A DNA stretch of 64,000 bases, taken from contig OZ024788.1 of NCBI GenBank assembly GCA_964017065.1, forward strand, positions 8,527,202 to 8,591,201. The letters run 5' to 3'. Below, piece by piece: positions 11,972 to 24,104 of this stretch. A program made the position numbers and the translations under genes. The notes below the pieces were generated by a model. The model saw only the letters and a list, made by a program, of their open reading frames with translations, ran no database searches and was not told the DNA's origin. Each line of letters opens with the position of its first letter. Position 1 is the first letter of the stretch. The DNA is from Haliclona indistincta. Lineage: Eukaryota; Porifera; Demospongiae; Haplosclerida; Chalinidae.

Positions 11972-14731
11972 TTACGGGTACTCAATTTTCAGATTGTCCC
12001 TGATTTTGAATTTTTTAACGAAGCCTTCAAACCAATAGTCAAGTTTCAAAAGAGTCATACTGGTGTTCTGCTCATTGGCTACACGAATCAGTTCACTGTA
12101 GTGATGGTCATCCTTGTCACCAGGAGGTTTGCAGCTAAGAGTTAGCTCTACAAGAGAAGAATTGTTTTTTAAACCGGCTACCAGATGTTCTAAAACAGAA
12201 ATATCAACACGTTTGAGAACGAAACGCCTGAGAGAGCACTTGGATGCAATTGCCTCTATCAATTCATTAGGAATACATGTATTGCGACGATAAAGATAAT
12301 GTAATGACGTTGGGTGAGTTGTGTTAAGCTCGATATTCTCCAAGACACAGTACGGTGACTGCAAGAAGTGGACAAGAGAAATGCAAGCAGCATCTGAGAT
12401 CTCACACGAATAAAGATTCAATGTTGTTAAAGGATATTTTTCTTCGCATTTAAAGTTAACAGAAGTGAGAGAAAAGCAAGAAAGATCGAGACTTTTGAGG
12501 TTAGGTGAAATTGCATGTAAAGAAACATGACAGCGCTGTACATATCCTAGAAACACTAAATCAAGATGATGGGTATGAATTTTTCTTAATGCATCAGCAT
12601 CAACTGTTTGCACTTCTGACGACCTAAATTCTATGCAAAGTCGATCTAATGGGCTTATTATAGAAGAAAGATCTCGTAACAAAGAATTCGATAAATTAGA
12701 TTCTACTGTGCAGCTACTGTGAGTGTTTTTAGCAGAGGATAGAACAAAGAAACTTTTGACAATGTTTCAAGATCATGATCACCTTGTTTACTTTGTATAT
12801 TGAGTTCAGTCACTTTCTGGGTATGAGGGTGTAGCAAAGGCAGCCATTGCACATACTCTGCATCCACTTTCATTACCATTATATGCCCAATGCTAGAACA
12901 TTGATCTGAAGACATATCGAGACCTTTTGCTAATGCTTCAAAATATTCGCATTTAAAGGTAGACCTTGTAGTATTAAGCAGCCATGACCTGTTGCTGTGT
13001 GGAATACAGTATCCAATAACAAAAAGATCAGCTGGAGTACAAGAGTAGGGTATTTCTAGAAGACCATACTTGCCTAAATTACTAGCTGGATTATTTTGGA
13101 AAAGAAATGTAAGACAAACAAGATCCGGAGATTGAGTCTCGTAAAGAAAATGCATCAAGGGCAAAACTATACCATCAAAACCAGAAGATTTTTTGAGACA
13201 ATTTAAGAATAGTTGAATGTCATGGCTAAGCTTAGTTAGACCAACAGTGAAATCTATGACATTCAAATGATCGTGTGGAGGGTCAATTACGCAAGGATTT
13301 CGACAACGAGGAACAATGTCTTCGACTTCTTCGTTAAGTACTCTACCTAGTTCTTCAATAGGCTTTTCGTTAAGGCCGCAATAGTAAGCAGCCATGTATT
13401 CCTGCAAGGTAAGATTCAAGAAGGTGTGTAATTCTGAGCTCTTCCTACCTGGGTATACTTCCTCTACCCTCTGCATTAGACCTAGTGTTTCATCCTGAGC
13501 TATATCAAATACGTACACTCCATCTCTTATTCCTTCAGCAGCCATTCGTGCTAGTACAACGAACTGATCATACACTTTTTCAGGCAAATCAATAAACCTC
13601 TTTACGAGAACAGGCCCTTCCAGACTATACTTACTACAGTTGTTAAGATATGTAAGCAGCAAAATACGAACCAAATCTGTGTACACTTCTGTTCGAGTAT
13701 TGGGAGAAAATCCCTCATCCCCATGCTTCCAATGGAGGTAGTAAAGGTCAGTTATTACGGCACACTCAGCTGGTATAGACATTAGAGGACTAAATACTGG
13801 ATGACAGCAGCAAGACTTGAGAGTACTTAACAATTTATCATCACCTTCTGAGGCTGAAATAATGTAGTCTTGTGTATAATCATCTGTGAAACCCAAAATC
13901 TTAACATGTTGGTCATAGTAACGTTGGCTGTTTGACCTACTGAGATGCAAGAGAGTGGCTTCACTAAAAACCTCAATTTTCTGATAAACTGAACTTTTTG
14001 TTAGCTTTTCATTGACATCATCAAAGATAAACAGCATTCCATTTCCTTTCGTATGAATCAATTCCTTCAAGATGTCTTCTTTCATTTCTTGCTTGGAGTC
14101 GCAATCAGGATAATAAAAAAGCTCAGTAAGAGATTGGGCCTCGCTAATGTTCTGGTCGATGAGTACAACAATAGACCATTCCTGGAAGAGCATGTCCTTC
14201 GCCCACCTTTGACACATTTCCCAAGCAAATGTTGACTTTCCTACACCAGGAGCACCTTCAACTAAAATGGAGTGAGCTAGCTTGGTGCTATAATTGGTAC
14301 ACTTACCAATATCTGTTATTTCTATTGGTTCAAGAGTATTGTTTTTGCTTTGCACCAGTTTAAAAGATTGGTCTCTTGGTTCAAGTTTTCTGTTCAGAGA
14401 TAGCTCTTCAAAGTTTGATAGACGCATTTTCTTTCGTAAATAAACCTTTTTGAGATAAGCTTTAAACAATTCAAGAGGGTCATTTGTAGTTGGAGAAGTG
14501 AGTTCTGCTTGAGGGTTTGAAACTGATGTTTTCGTATTAGCTAATTTTCGTAATTCTCTCTGCTGTGAACGAAAATATTTGGTCAACTTGTTCTGAAATT
14601 TTTGCAGTTCATCTTCCCGTTCTTTCAGCACTTGCTTTGTCTCGTCATGCAGTCTTCGAACAGATTCTGTTTGACTTTCACCTACTGTCATTTTAGCCGC
14701 ATATGCAAAAGGGTTTGAGTGAGGGTTTACT
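11972..14731 (-). other. NLR-B exon 5: coiled coil, NACHT, LRR (frameshifted)
   Basis: The exon starts after acceptor TTTTGCAG; residues NPHSNPFAYAAK join the linker frame to the coiled coil ESVRRLHDETKQVLKEREDE. This arm corresponds to a separate exon in NLR-A and NLR-C, so an intron was lost or gained. NACHT runs through GAPGVGKST, SLTELFYYPD, LYYLHWKHGDEGFSP and TFLNLTLQEYMAAYYCG. The Cys-rich insert of A and C is missing (RCRNPCVIDPPHDH instead). The first frame ends at 12703 and the LRR part is read in another frame to the stop at 11972. Confidence 0.85.
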
Positions 14732-17700
14732 GCAAAAAGACAGTAACAATATTGACTTATATCATAGATTAGTAAAATATTAACAGGAGCGTGTAGCGTT
14801 CAACTGCCGTATTTGCTATAGTAATATCGAAGACTAAAGTCCACCGCTATGCGCTGTTGCTACTTGGGACTTGGGCCTTGTGCAAAAACACATACTAAAT
14901 TCTGCACATGCCAGAAATCTAGTATAATAGCAATATTTTAACATAAAACAAGTTTTAAACAGAACTTGTCATTACTATTATAACCTATAATAGCGACTAA
15001 CCTTAATCAACATGCACTTTAGCAATAAGTTTTAAGAAAAAGCAGTAATACAAGCCTACAATGCACATAAACACTATACACCACAATAATTATTGAGTAT
15101 AATGCTCATTAACCCTTTATAGGCTATTGACGCCTTAAGGCGTCATAATTGACTCCACCTACTCTAGACATCATAAATAGTGTGAAAAGTGCTCTAGAAA
15201 GGTCAAATCAAGTTTAATCGCTGAAAAAACCCACTGTTTTTCGTCGCACCCTCCCCACTAAACCATATAGAATAGGGGACGGGGGGGATTTTTAAAGGGG
15301 GTGTCCCCATTTTAACCCGGGGTTCAAAGGGGCAGAGCCCCTCGCCGCTTTCGGCATTTTTAGGGCTTCAGGATGCCCGGAAATGCATACTTTGGCATAG
15401 AATATGGTCTAAACTGCGCTGTTTGCTCACCTGGACACCACCAGGTTTTTGTATCAGTCACCAGGGCTAAATGAAGACCAAAATTAGCTGGAAAATGACG
15501 AGGCCGCAGCACTTAAGTGGCTTCAGTTCCGAAGTGGGAGTGGCCTACTCAGAGTTTAGTACATGGTCGTAAACTTTGACATGCCTGGTAAAAACAGTGC
15601 TAGTTTGGAACAGCTAGCTTACTGCATGTTGTAGAAAATTGCAAGACAACCTGTCAGTTTAGAGCAAGTCGAATTTTCGTCAAAATAACTTAGCAACTAA
15701 AGGGTTAACTACACCACGCCCCTTAAATTAAATCATGCAAAAACTTTGATTTTCAAGCGGCTGTTGTACAAAGTTAACAAAAAACTCAGCCTATTGTACA
15801 AAATCTCCACTATGAACACAGAAGAAGGGGCCAAAAATATGTATGCATTACTGCTAAACATACTAGCAAAGCTGTTTAGGCAGAAATAATGTACTAGGAA
15901 ATTAGTAAGCTTTTTCGGTCATGAAATGTACATGTACAAGAGCATAAGCTCTTCCAGCTAGCAATCAGCACACAGAAGTTCACGACGAGAGTAGGTATTC
16001 ATTAATCAGGTATGTCCAGGCACCAAATACCCATAATGCACATCGACGTACTAGTCATACATTTCACAATTATGTGGAAAATTGACTCCCCATCCGCTTT
16101 TTTCTGATGATGACTATGTGCAAGAAACACTTACCAGTAGCAGTTTGAAGCTGGAAGTGGTATTGATCATGAGGAAGACTAATATCTTTCTTTCTTCTGC
16201 TTTCTTCTGGTTCAAGTGACTGACCTGTACAGTACAAAAGACAATAATGCAATGCTCATACTGTAGGAGCTATTTTCTGCACTGCTACTGTATGTGTAGT
16301 TCAATCAAAGAAATTTTGGTAACTTTCATTTTAAAATTTATGTTCATTGTAAAGATATTTTGTAGATTTCGTCGAACAAAATTTTCACTATGAAATTAAC
16401 ACTGAACAATTTTATACGAGAGAGTGCTATGTGAAAGAGTTCACTACATGAGGATGAGCTGTTAGTAGCCATGGAGCTAATCACGAAAGTACAAGCTTGA
16501 GTTGACTGGTACATCAATGTGGCCTTTCCATGTCCCTGTATCAACAACTGTCGTTACAGGGACATGACTGCAAGACTAATTATATTTTTACTATATTTAT
16601 ACTATTCATACTCACAACTGCAAACCCAGAACTTGGTTGAAATTATTGAATATGACGACTTTAGCAATAGCTATTGAGTACGATACAATTGTGTCACTGA
16701 CCTCCACTTTCAGTGTCAGGAGAGGACATTGTTCTTGGTTTCTTAGATGGAGGTAAACTGGATTGATCACCATCTGATTCAGAAGCTTCTATAGTAAAAA
16801 GTACCATTAAAGAAGAAATCAAAAATATGTAGGAATGGTTGATTAGCAATGAAGAAATCTGCCACTGGCCCACAATGTAAACCAACAAGGAGGTAACACA
16901 GAATAATAACATGATTGACTGGCTTATAGACCATGCATCTTATATCAGTGGCTGCTGTACAGGCTTGCTAACTGTTGACTATAAGCAGCCTGTAAGTCAT
17001 AATAATTATGCATAGCCACTGATGTAGTCTATAAGCCAGTAAATCTAAAAGCCAGTCAACAGCCCTTTCGCTGTTCAGAGCCACTTAAGGTGGCGGTATA
17101 CCCGTTTTTATGAATATTAATGAGCGACTTTCTTTTATCTGTAGCTCGTGACAGAGCAACGCTAGCAGCGTGAAACTCGCTCTGATGCATCAATGAGTGT
17201 GTCTCAATGTATAACGCAGCTTGAAACGTTGCACAATATTCTACACCAAGGAAAAATGTAGGAACAATTAACATCGTACGGATACGCATTTTTCTAGCCA
17301 AAAATCTCTCCTGACTAACCGTGCAGCAAAGGTTACCAGCTAAAATTCGACTCTTATAAACCATTTCTAGGTGCTGACGAAGAGTTTTGTTGACCCACTC
17401 TGAACGTAGCTGTTCTATGCATCGACAAACATGGACGACACTGCAAAATCAGCCATGATTTAGAATGTAAAAGTGTTTTTCTTAAAATCAGAAAAAGTAA
17501 ATGCAGAAAACTCTTCGTCAGCACCTAGAAATGGTTTATAAGAGTCGAATTTTAGCTGGTAACCTTTGCTGCATGGTTAGTCAGGAGAGATTTTTGGCTA
17601 GAAAAATGCGTATCCGTACGATGTTAATTGTTCCTACATTTTCCTTGGTGTAGAATATTGTGCAACGTTTCAAGCTGCATTATACATTGAGACACACTCA

Positions 17701-20700
17701 TTGATGCATCAGAGCGAGTTACACGCTGCTAGCGTTGCTCTGTCACGAGCTGCAGATAAAAGAAAGTCGCTCATTAATATTCATAAAAACGGGTATACCG
17801 CCACCTTAAGAAACAACTTTAGCACGCCTCGTGCCTTTAGTACAAACACAAACGCTATTATTAATTTTCTTTGTTTATAAAATCCGTCATGTGAGTGTTG
17901 CTTAATTACTCTAAAATAGTTAGACGCCTCGGCCAATGGGATTACACTGTTTAGAAACCTAGGCCGGGTTATATAACGACCTCGCTACGCTCGGTTGTCA
18001 CTACAAAATCGCCTCAGTTTGCTTTGATCTTTGTGTGTGGTGGGACAGTGAGGGTTGCATGTAAAACATGGAATGTGGAATGGAATGGAATGCCGCCATT
18101 GTTGTGTGGTATCGCACTAGAAACTACTAAACCCTAAACCCAAGACCCTAAAAACCTTCGCCTAACGGTCGCCGTTGAACTTTCCCGAGCTAAGCTGGTT
18201 TAGGATGACCCTCCCGACGATCCTTAGGCTTACCAAGGGCCGAAGGCCCGGTTTAGGACGACCCTCCCGACGATCCTTAGGCTTACCAAGGGCCGAAGGC
18301 CTTGGTTAGGGCAACCCTCCCGACTTTGCGCAGTTAGGCGAAGGTTTTTAGGGTCTTGGGTTTAGGGTTTAGTAGTTTCTAGTGCGAGACCACACAATAT
18401 AATGGCGGCATTCCATTCCATTCCATGGTTCCATTCCATTCCACATTCCATGTTTTACATACAACCGACAGTGAGGTACAAAGGCAGGGATATTATGCTG
18501 AATCAGCAAAACGGGTAATTAGACCATGCTTAGTCAGCAAAATCTATGGTTGAAGCAAACATCTACTGGCGAACTACCTGTAACCAACACCTCAACTACT
18601 GGTGAAGCATTGCAGATGTCAATGGTCCTTAGATAAATCACCATCATGACAAGGACTACAACCTTTAAGGGTGCTCGGTCATTATTAATATTCATCAGGC
18701 GGTCAGTACTTGTGAATATCATTATGTGGTTGTGAATATCGGCACGTGGTTGTGAATATCATTTCGCGCTTTGTAGTATGCTGTACTGCGTGTACGTGCT
18801 GGGGAAGCACAAAACAGTATAAAACTCGGGCATGAAGCGTTGGACTACGCTTATACAGTGCAAAGATGGTAAGCTACCCGTGGCCAACACTGTAACGGAG
18901 AGTTTTTTCGAATTGCGTATTCAACAGCCAAGATAAGTTACGTAAGTACTGTTTGTCGCTGCTTTACTGCCAAAAGCTCTCCGTTACTGGATTCCTCGTA
19001 TCAAGATAGCCACAGAAACGTGGTTTCAGCAACCTGGCATGCTCCACTAAAAAGTCTTTTAGACAAATATGCGTGGTTTTTGTCGCGCCTCTGGCGGTCC
19101 TTCACGGTAAGCTGTCTCGCTAAAACTTGGTATACAAGCAGTACTTCCAGTCGTATTGTTATGCAGCTAGCGATGCGTTCGTAGCTGCTTTACATCTGGA
19201 AATCTGGCCCATAGCAACAGCGCCGCCTCATGAATATTAATAATGACCGAGCACCCTTAAAGTGGGGTGTCCACAATTAGATTAGCGAGGTCCCACTGTA
19301 TCTAATTCTTCATTGTTTTTTTGCAGACCTTTACATCGAAACACGTTGTAGAACAAAGCCTCACATGTGCAACGACAATTAAACTATCAGTTGACTGTAC
19401 AGTCGTGTTGATAGTTGTACCACACAAACACTGACAGAACTTTGAACACTAGGTTAAATTTCTTGGACCACTATTATCACGTAACAAAATATCATCAACA
19501 GCAATTAATTGAATCAATGTGAACAGTTTCTCCAGATTCTGGAGAAACCTCAAAGGCAATGTGTACACTGTACAAGGATTTTTTATATCGTCTATTCACG
19601 TTTTTTAAGGTGGCGGGTGCACATGAATATCATTAGCGAATGACTTTTTGCTAACCGTATTTTTTACTTTCTGTACAGGTCAGAAGAAGAAAACCTACAC
19701 CACACATTTGTATTATTGTATACTTACTGTATGTAAATGAACGAATTTCACGAACCCTCGGCGTTTGAGCACCGTTGCAAACATTGTAGAGTTAGCTCCT
19801 TAGTTATGGTTTGCAGAAGGAGCTTTGCACCTAAAGCCAACCTGCTTGCACTGCTAACCAGAAGACAGCAAAGTGCTGACCACAGGACAAGTTGTGTCAA
19901 GTGGGCATGACCGTGAACACTGAGTAGGTAGCCATTGCTCTTGGCTTTGATAGGCAATGTCTACGCACCCCTAGAGCTGTCCTAAAGTTTAGATAGAATC
20001 TACAAGTACCTAGATAGTCAACTATGGGCGATTTTGTCGTCAGAGAGGACCAAGATGGCTGTCAAGGTGAGCCAGCCAGCCATAACTCGAGAACGAAAGC
20101 ACTTTAGCAAAATCCACGAGTCAACTTGCAAGCCATTGTCGAGCTTGTCATGCTTATAACTTCACCAGCGCGTAGAAGTAATCGCTGATCTCTGCAGCTC
20201 GATGGACAGAACGAACGAACGAATGAACAGATTTCACGAAACCCTCGGCGTGTTGCACATTGTAGAGTTAGCACCTTAGTTATGGTTTGCAGAAGGAGCT
20301 TTGCAGCTGAAGCCAACCTGCTTGCTATTGAAACTGCACTGCTACATGTAACCAGAAGACAGCAAAGTGCTGACCACAATTCAATCGAGACAAGGTGTGT
20401 CAAGTGGGCGTGACCGTGAACACTGAGTAGGTAGCCATTGCTCTTGGCTTTGATAGGCTTTTTCTTGAGATGTCTACGCACCCCCAGAGCTGTCCTGCTG
20501 TTTAGATGGAATCTACAAGTACCTAGGTAGTCAACTATGGGCGCCTTTGTTGTCAGAGAAGTCTAAGATGGCCGTCATGCAAGGTGAGCCAGCCATAACT
20601 CAAGAACGAAAGCACTTTAGCAAAATCCACGAGTCACATTGCAAGCCATGGTCGTGCTTAGCCTGTTCATACCTTAGTTGACGCGTAGAAGCGATCGCTG

Positions 20701-23700
20701 ATCTCTGTAGCAGAAGAGACAGACAGACCGACCGACAAAGCAAGTACCGTAACCCACGCGCATGCGCCGAGGGTTAATGACAAACCAAGTACCGTAACCC
20801 TCTCGTGCATGCGTAGCCTCGCCTCCAGGCTAGATATCATAATAATATAGCCTGGTACAGACTGTCTACGCATGCGCGCAATATCTTGACCGATAATTAA
20901 GGTGGAGAATTAATTATATTCATGACTTTTGCAAGTAGCTGTATTTTCCTAGCCATGGGTATTCGTACAGACAGAGTCGCTGCGTGCAGTTTGCTTGCCT
21001 ATCGATGGGCATCAAATATAGCAAATGTCAGCAATGCAGTGTTAGCCATCGCGGAGCTACGAGCTCGCCCTGTGAAGACTAAGCACGATCGATTGTAAAC
21101 ACTCTTTCTTTAGTTGTGCGGAAGGTACGAAGCTAAAACTGCTCGAGCATGCTCATCTGCCATCTGTGCAGGAATCCATGCGATCTTTTCGCCGAGCGCT
21201 GCTCGTACGCGATAATACAGCTATGTGGTGCCAGACAGCACAGCCTGCGTTGCTGTAATATCGCGTACGAGCAGCACCATTCCAGCTTTGCCAACTCTCT
21301 CAAGAGCATATTTTACAGCGTCATTGAAGGTATCGGTAGCAGTAACAGTAGCGCTAGCCATTGTTGATGTAAATTGGAACGGACGTATATCTAAACGTGC
21401 GCGAACAATTTCACGGAACGTACACGGTGTTTTACTAATTACACCAGTTTTGGTGTAATTTTGGAGCATGCGCAGACAGTCTGTACCAGGCCATCTCTCA
21501 GCTTTGGGGGAGTGGCCTGGAGGCGAGGCTAGTGCATGCGCCGAGGGTTAAATATGCAGCGCTACAAATAAGACTCAACGCTTGTACTGCGGTTTTAATA
21601 AATCTTGCAAAATGTGTTGTGCACGAAACGTCCTTTGCACATGCGCAATAGCTAGTTAAGTAACTTTTTAGTATTATTTCTAGCTATTGCGCATGTGCAA
21701 AGGACGTTTCGTGCACAACACATTCTGCAAGATTTATTAAAACCGCAGTAGCTCATCACTAAAAAAACAGGGTGGTTTGTGACGGCTCAGTTTTACAGAC
21801 AACATTCGATCTAGCTATTATTCGCTACAGAGCTTTGTTATATACCTGGTCATGGGACTATGCATGGATTAGCCGATCCTCAGCTTCTAAGGCCGCCAAC
21901 CGAGCGATCGTGTACACCCACGCACCACTCTGGCGAGCATAACACGAGCAAAAAGTTATCATGATTAAAATGCATGCATAGTCCCACGAAGAACACCAGG
22001 CTGCACATCTTGAAGCTATCAGATCTGGAATTAACAAAAAATTGCGAACATCAGGCGTCATAATAAAAGTGTGTATAATAATCCGCGTACTTTTATGGAG
22101 CTTACCAAAAGTTGAAAACCACAATGTTATCTAACTATTCTAATTATTAATTAACCAGCAAAAATTTCGTGTATTTGCCGCATATTCCCGTATTTTCTTA
22201 TGAATAAATTTTTATTGTAATTCCTGCACCCGCCACCTTAAGCAAAAAATTTGGCCTGGGGACAAGGCTGAACAATCTTAATTATTATTTTTACGGAATT
22301 CTCAGTATGACAGTACTATCAATTGAAGATTGATTACTTGATTTAGTCTCTTCCAACCATTTTCTAATTTCAGTCACAATTGTTTTCTCCTCAATTGTCT
22401 CAAATACATTCATAACGGTATCCCAGGTATACGGTAGATTTTTATCCTTTTTCCACTGCTCAAACACCTTACTATAGATCTTCACACAATCTCCTCTGGC
22501 TTGTTGATCAAATGCATCCAGTAGTGATACATCGATCTTCAACTCAATGCCCACATCATACCACTTTGCTGGTTTCTTTCTAGCAACCTGGCTTATCAGA
22601 TCAGCCATTATAGGAGGATCACCTGCAACAAAAAACATAAACACAACACTCTAGGTTACAGCAATGCATCATGAGATGAGTATAATTACACAATCTACTA
22701 TACTGGCACGTTATACATGTGATACACAAGAACACCATTTGATAATAATCAACGGATTGTAGAAAATCCTCAGCCAGTGTTGGCTATTTACATTTTGTAA
22801 ATCAGCATTTGTACTGTATGTATCCCATGGTACCCAAAGCAAATCTGCAATATAAATCGAACCATGGATAGCTTCACAAGCTTAATGACAAGCAGTCAAT
22901 TTACAGCAACAAACAGTTCTGTAATTGTTTTGCATGCTGGATAGTTGGGAGTATCCAGGCGTTGCAAAACTGACATGAATTTACTTGAACGTATTGCCTG
23001 TATTCTCATCGCCTGAGACATTTACTCGAATATAAGGTAATAGTTTCAGCAAGCTACAGTCCCTATAAATTGCTTGTCAGCTGATCTGTTCAATGTTCAG
23101 TATAGTCACCATTGCTATTTGTGGGCAATTTGTTTATAGCAACACCAACGAGGGGTGTTTCATGCATGGGCTTCATTTTCAATCCCAGTTACGTAGTCTA
23201 ATAAATCTGTGTGAAGCAACAAAACTACCTAATAGTTTGGAGCAGCCTCTGAGGTCTTGACTGAGTACAATGTGCACGACGTACAGGAATACATTCACAC
23301 CAACCAAACTGCTTTTGTACATAATTAAGGGAACACTGCTCCTGTGCCAAACATTCATGAAATGGTATACACTGTGCTAAAACATGTATAAAACCAGGAG
23401 ATTATTATTCAAAAGAATGTACAAAATTCAAAATTCAAAGTCCTTAAATATTATTCTGGTAGTATATTATTCTGGTTCTGGTAGTAATTTTGTACAAGCC
23501 ATACGGCCAAGTGTATATGTACGTTGTACTATAGCTGTATAATTCTTGTGTACAATAGTGGACCATACAATGTATATTACATGGCTGTACACTCCTTGGA
23601 ATGATAAGCTCCTAATACATCACAATTTGTATACTCACCAGGACTAGGTCCGGGATTAGTTTCCACATCACCGGAGATGATCAGAGCCTGAGAGATGATC

Positions 23701-24104
23701 ACTATTAGTAGTACGAGTCTGACTAGAGCCTCTCGTAACAAACACCTGTTGAGTCGAGTGCTGTGGAGTAAACTGCTAAAGGAGGAGCTTGAAGTAGACA
23801 AGAAGGATGACCAGAAGAAAGTACAAAGGAGTAGAAAATCATTCTTGAGCGAGTTGATTATTGTTCGCACTTTAGTTGCAGTGTTTTTAGAGTTACTGGA
23901 ACTAGTAAGGATCGGTTGGGCATCTTGTGTGACTGCAGAATGACTAGCAGTAGCTGCAGGGGGCGGTTCTTGTGCTGCATAACGTTTACGTCTGCGACGA
24001 AATTTGAAAGGGATGTAGGACGAGAACAGAGAAGACAGGAAACCAGAGTAGCGCTTGCTGTTGAAGGCTCCTATTCGAGCTCGCCACAGTTCCACAGAGA
24101 TCAT
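11972..24104 (-). CDS. NLR-B: 2A-Death-NACHT-LRR receptor with a frameshift
   Basis: Exons in transcript order are 23639-24104 (2A leader), 22338-22622 (Death), 16702-16788 and 16135-16224 (linkers) and 11972-14731 (coiled coil, NACHT, LRR). All joins are phase 1. The NACHT part has Walker A GAPGVGKSTFAW and a divergent Walker B MLFIFDDVNE. The reading frame stops at 12703 after KTLTVAAQ, yet the LRR continues in another frame from about 12715 down to 11972 (ISPLDRLCIEF, ISDAACISLVHFL, ELIEAIASKCSL). A one-base change would account for this, so the gene is either a recent pseudogene, makes an LRR-less receptor, or contains an assembly error. An alternative reading is that the Death exon is terminal (stop at 22291), giving a short 2A-Death protein. 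Confidence 0.72.
14732..16134 (-). other. NLR-B intron 4
   Basis: Non-coding. At 14790-14880 it holds a segment (CAACTGCCGTATTTGCTATA) also found in NLR-A intron 2 at 9188-9270, a dispersed or ancestral intronic repeat. It also contains the TTAA-flanked element at 15109-15708. Confidence 0.5.
15109..15708. repeat. TTAA-flanked MITE, 600 bp (TTAACCCTTTA ends)
   Basis: The element begins TTAACCCTTTATAG and ends CTAAAGGGTTAA. The TTAA at each end is the target-site type of piggyBac-like elements, and the CCCTTT start is common among their non-autonomous derivatives. No transposase frame. An internal GACGCCTTAAGGCGTC palindrome lies near 15130. Confidence 0.65.
16135..16224 (-). other. NLR-B exon 4: linker L2
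   Basis: A symmetric 90-base phase 1-1 exon encoding QSLEPEESRRKKDISLP followed by HDQYHFQLQTATG. Acceptor TGTACAG and donor CTG|GTAAGT are good. It occupies the position of L2 in NLR-A and NLR-C; only the spacing of a Phe-rich end (FQLQT versus FQFET) is reminiscent. Confidence 0.6.
16702..16788 (-). other. NLR-B exon 3: linker L1 with NLS-like patch
   Basis: A symmetric 87-base exon encoding ASESDGDQSSLPPSKKPR then TMSSPDTESG. SKKPR is a possible monopartite nuclear localisation signal (inference). Same length and layout as L1 of NLR-A. Confidence 0.6.
16918..17040. repeat. Short MITE, 123 bp
   Basis: Starts ACTGGCTTATAGAC and ends GTCTATAAGCCAGT, a 14 bp terminal inverted repeat. It lies 45 bp from the next element. 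Confidence 0.65.
17085..17809. repeat. Long-arm TTAA foldback element, 725 bp
   Basis: TTAA on both ends, start TTAAGGTGGCGGTATACCCG and end in the inverted copy. The arms, about 300 bp each, are nearly identical to each other in inverted orientation, which explains matching open frames in both. A single-stranded or transcribed copy would form a very long hairpin. Confidence 0.8.
18059..18460. repeat. Foldback element with internal tandem repeat, 402 bp
   Basis: The ends are inverted copies of ATGTAAAACATGGAATG followed by TGGAATGGAATG tracts, then an inverted pair around AGTAGTTTCTAGTGCG and AAACCCTAAACCCAAGACCC. The centre has two direct copies (about 18190-18240 and 18250-18303) of a GACCCTCCCGACGATCC repeat. 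Confidence 0.75.
18665..19260. repeat. TTAA-flanked MITE, 596 bp (TTAAGGGTGCTCGG ends)
   Basis: Begins TTAAGGGTGCTCGGTCATTA and ends in the exact inverted copy, TAATGACCGAGCACCCTTAA. Near the left end the unit GTGGTTGTGAATATC is repeated. No open frame. Confidence 0.8.
20812..21540. repeat. Nested foldback element
   Basis: Left end contains GCCTCGCCTCCAGGCT and TGGTACAGACTGTCT; the right end contains inverted copies AGACAGTCTGTACCA and GCCTGGAGGCGAGGC. A further inverted pair built on CTCGTACGCGAT lies near 21205 and 21265. Confidence 0.65.
21586..21749. repeat. Near-perfect inverted repeat, 164 bp
   Basis: Arms of about 70 bp start ACTGCGGTTTTAATAAATC and return in inverted form, passing through AACGTCCTTTGCACATGCGC; the loop is about 20 bp. 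Confidence 0.8.
22338..22622 (-). other. NLR-B exon 2: Death domain
   Basis: Acceptor GTTGCAG; reads DPPIMADLISQVARKKPAKW, DVGIELKIDVSLLDAF, KVFEQWKKDKNLPYTW and MNVFETIEEK, a clear Death-domain pattern (six helices, the W-x-x-V core). Choosing the donor at TCAA|GTAATC gives a symmetric exon of 285 bases that fits the phase-1 rule; reading past it reaches a stop at 22291. Both forms are possible. Confidence 0.8.
22623..23638 (-). other. NLR-B intron 1, no feature seen
   Basis: About 1 kb of AT-rich intron between the 2A leader and the Death exon. A short tandem duplication of TATTATTCTGGT occurs near 23450-23480. Nothing else recognised. Confidence 0.4.
23639..24104 (-). other. NLR-B exon 1: hydrophobic leader with 2A motif
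   Basis: Encodes 155 residues plus one base. It opens MISVELWRARIGAFNSKRY, has a strong basic patch FRRRRKR, a Ser/Thr/Ala-rich middle, FFWSSFLSTSSSSF, then LLREALVRLVLLIVIISQAL and GDVETNPGP followed by SP and donor G|GTGAGT. The exon is closely related to that of NLR-C, including the residues after the motif. Confidence 0.87.

Larger units (their letters stand above)
19605..22241. mobile_element. Composite TTAA-flanked non-autonomous element, 2.6 kb
   Basis: Begins TTAAGGTGGCGGGTGCA and ends in the inverted copy TGCACCCGCCACCTTAA, with TTAA at each end. Inside are two direct copies (about 19735-20105 and 20215-20620) of a sequence shared with 31670-31920 and 41750-41960, a nested foldback at 20812-21540 and a third inverted repeat at 21586-21749. 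No transposase was recognised, so it would depend on an enzyme from elsewhere. Confidence 0.7.
16789..22337 (-). other. NLR-B intron 2, filled with foldback elements
   Basis: The 5.5 kb intron between the Death exon and L1 is made almost wholly of inverted-repeat elements listed separately (16918-17040, 17085-17809, 18059-18460, 18665-19260, 19605-22241). The short open frames inside are within repeat arms and do not look like genes. Confidence 0.6.

Noticed and set aside
17056..17364. 102-codon minus-strand frame MVYKSRILAGNLCC...
   Set aside because: It lies within one arm of the 17085-17809 foldback, with the same frame partly mirrored in the other arm; no domain.
20104..20481. 125-codon minus-strand frame and its relative at 19748-19957
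   Set aside because: Both come from a direct repeat inside a non-autonomous element, and their similarity reflects repeat copies, not a gene family.
23695..23943. Plus-strand frames opposite the 2A leader exons (also at 35752-35982)
   Set aside because: They are antisense shadows of the conserved leader. The similarity between the two simply mirrors conservation on the minus strand.
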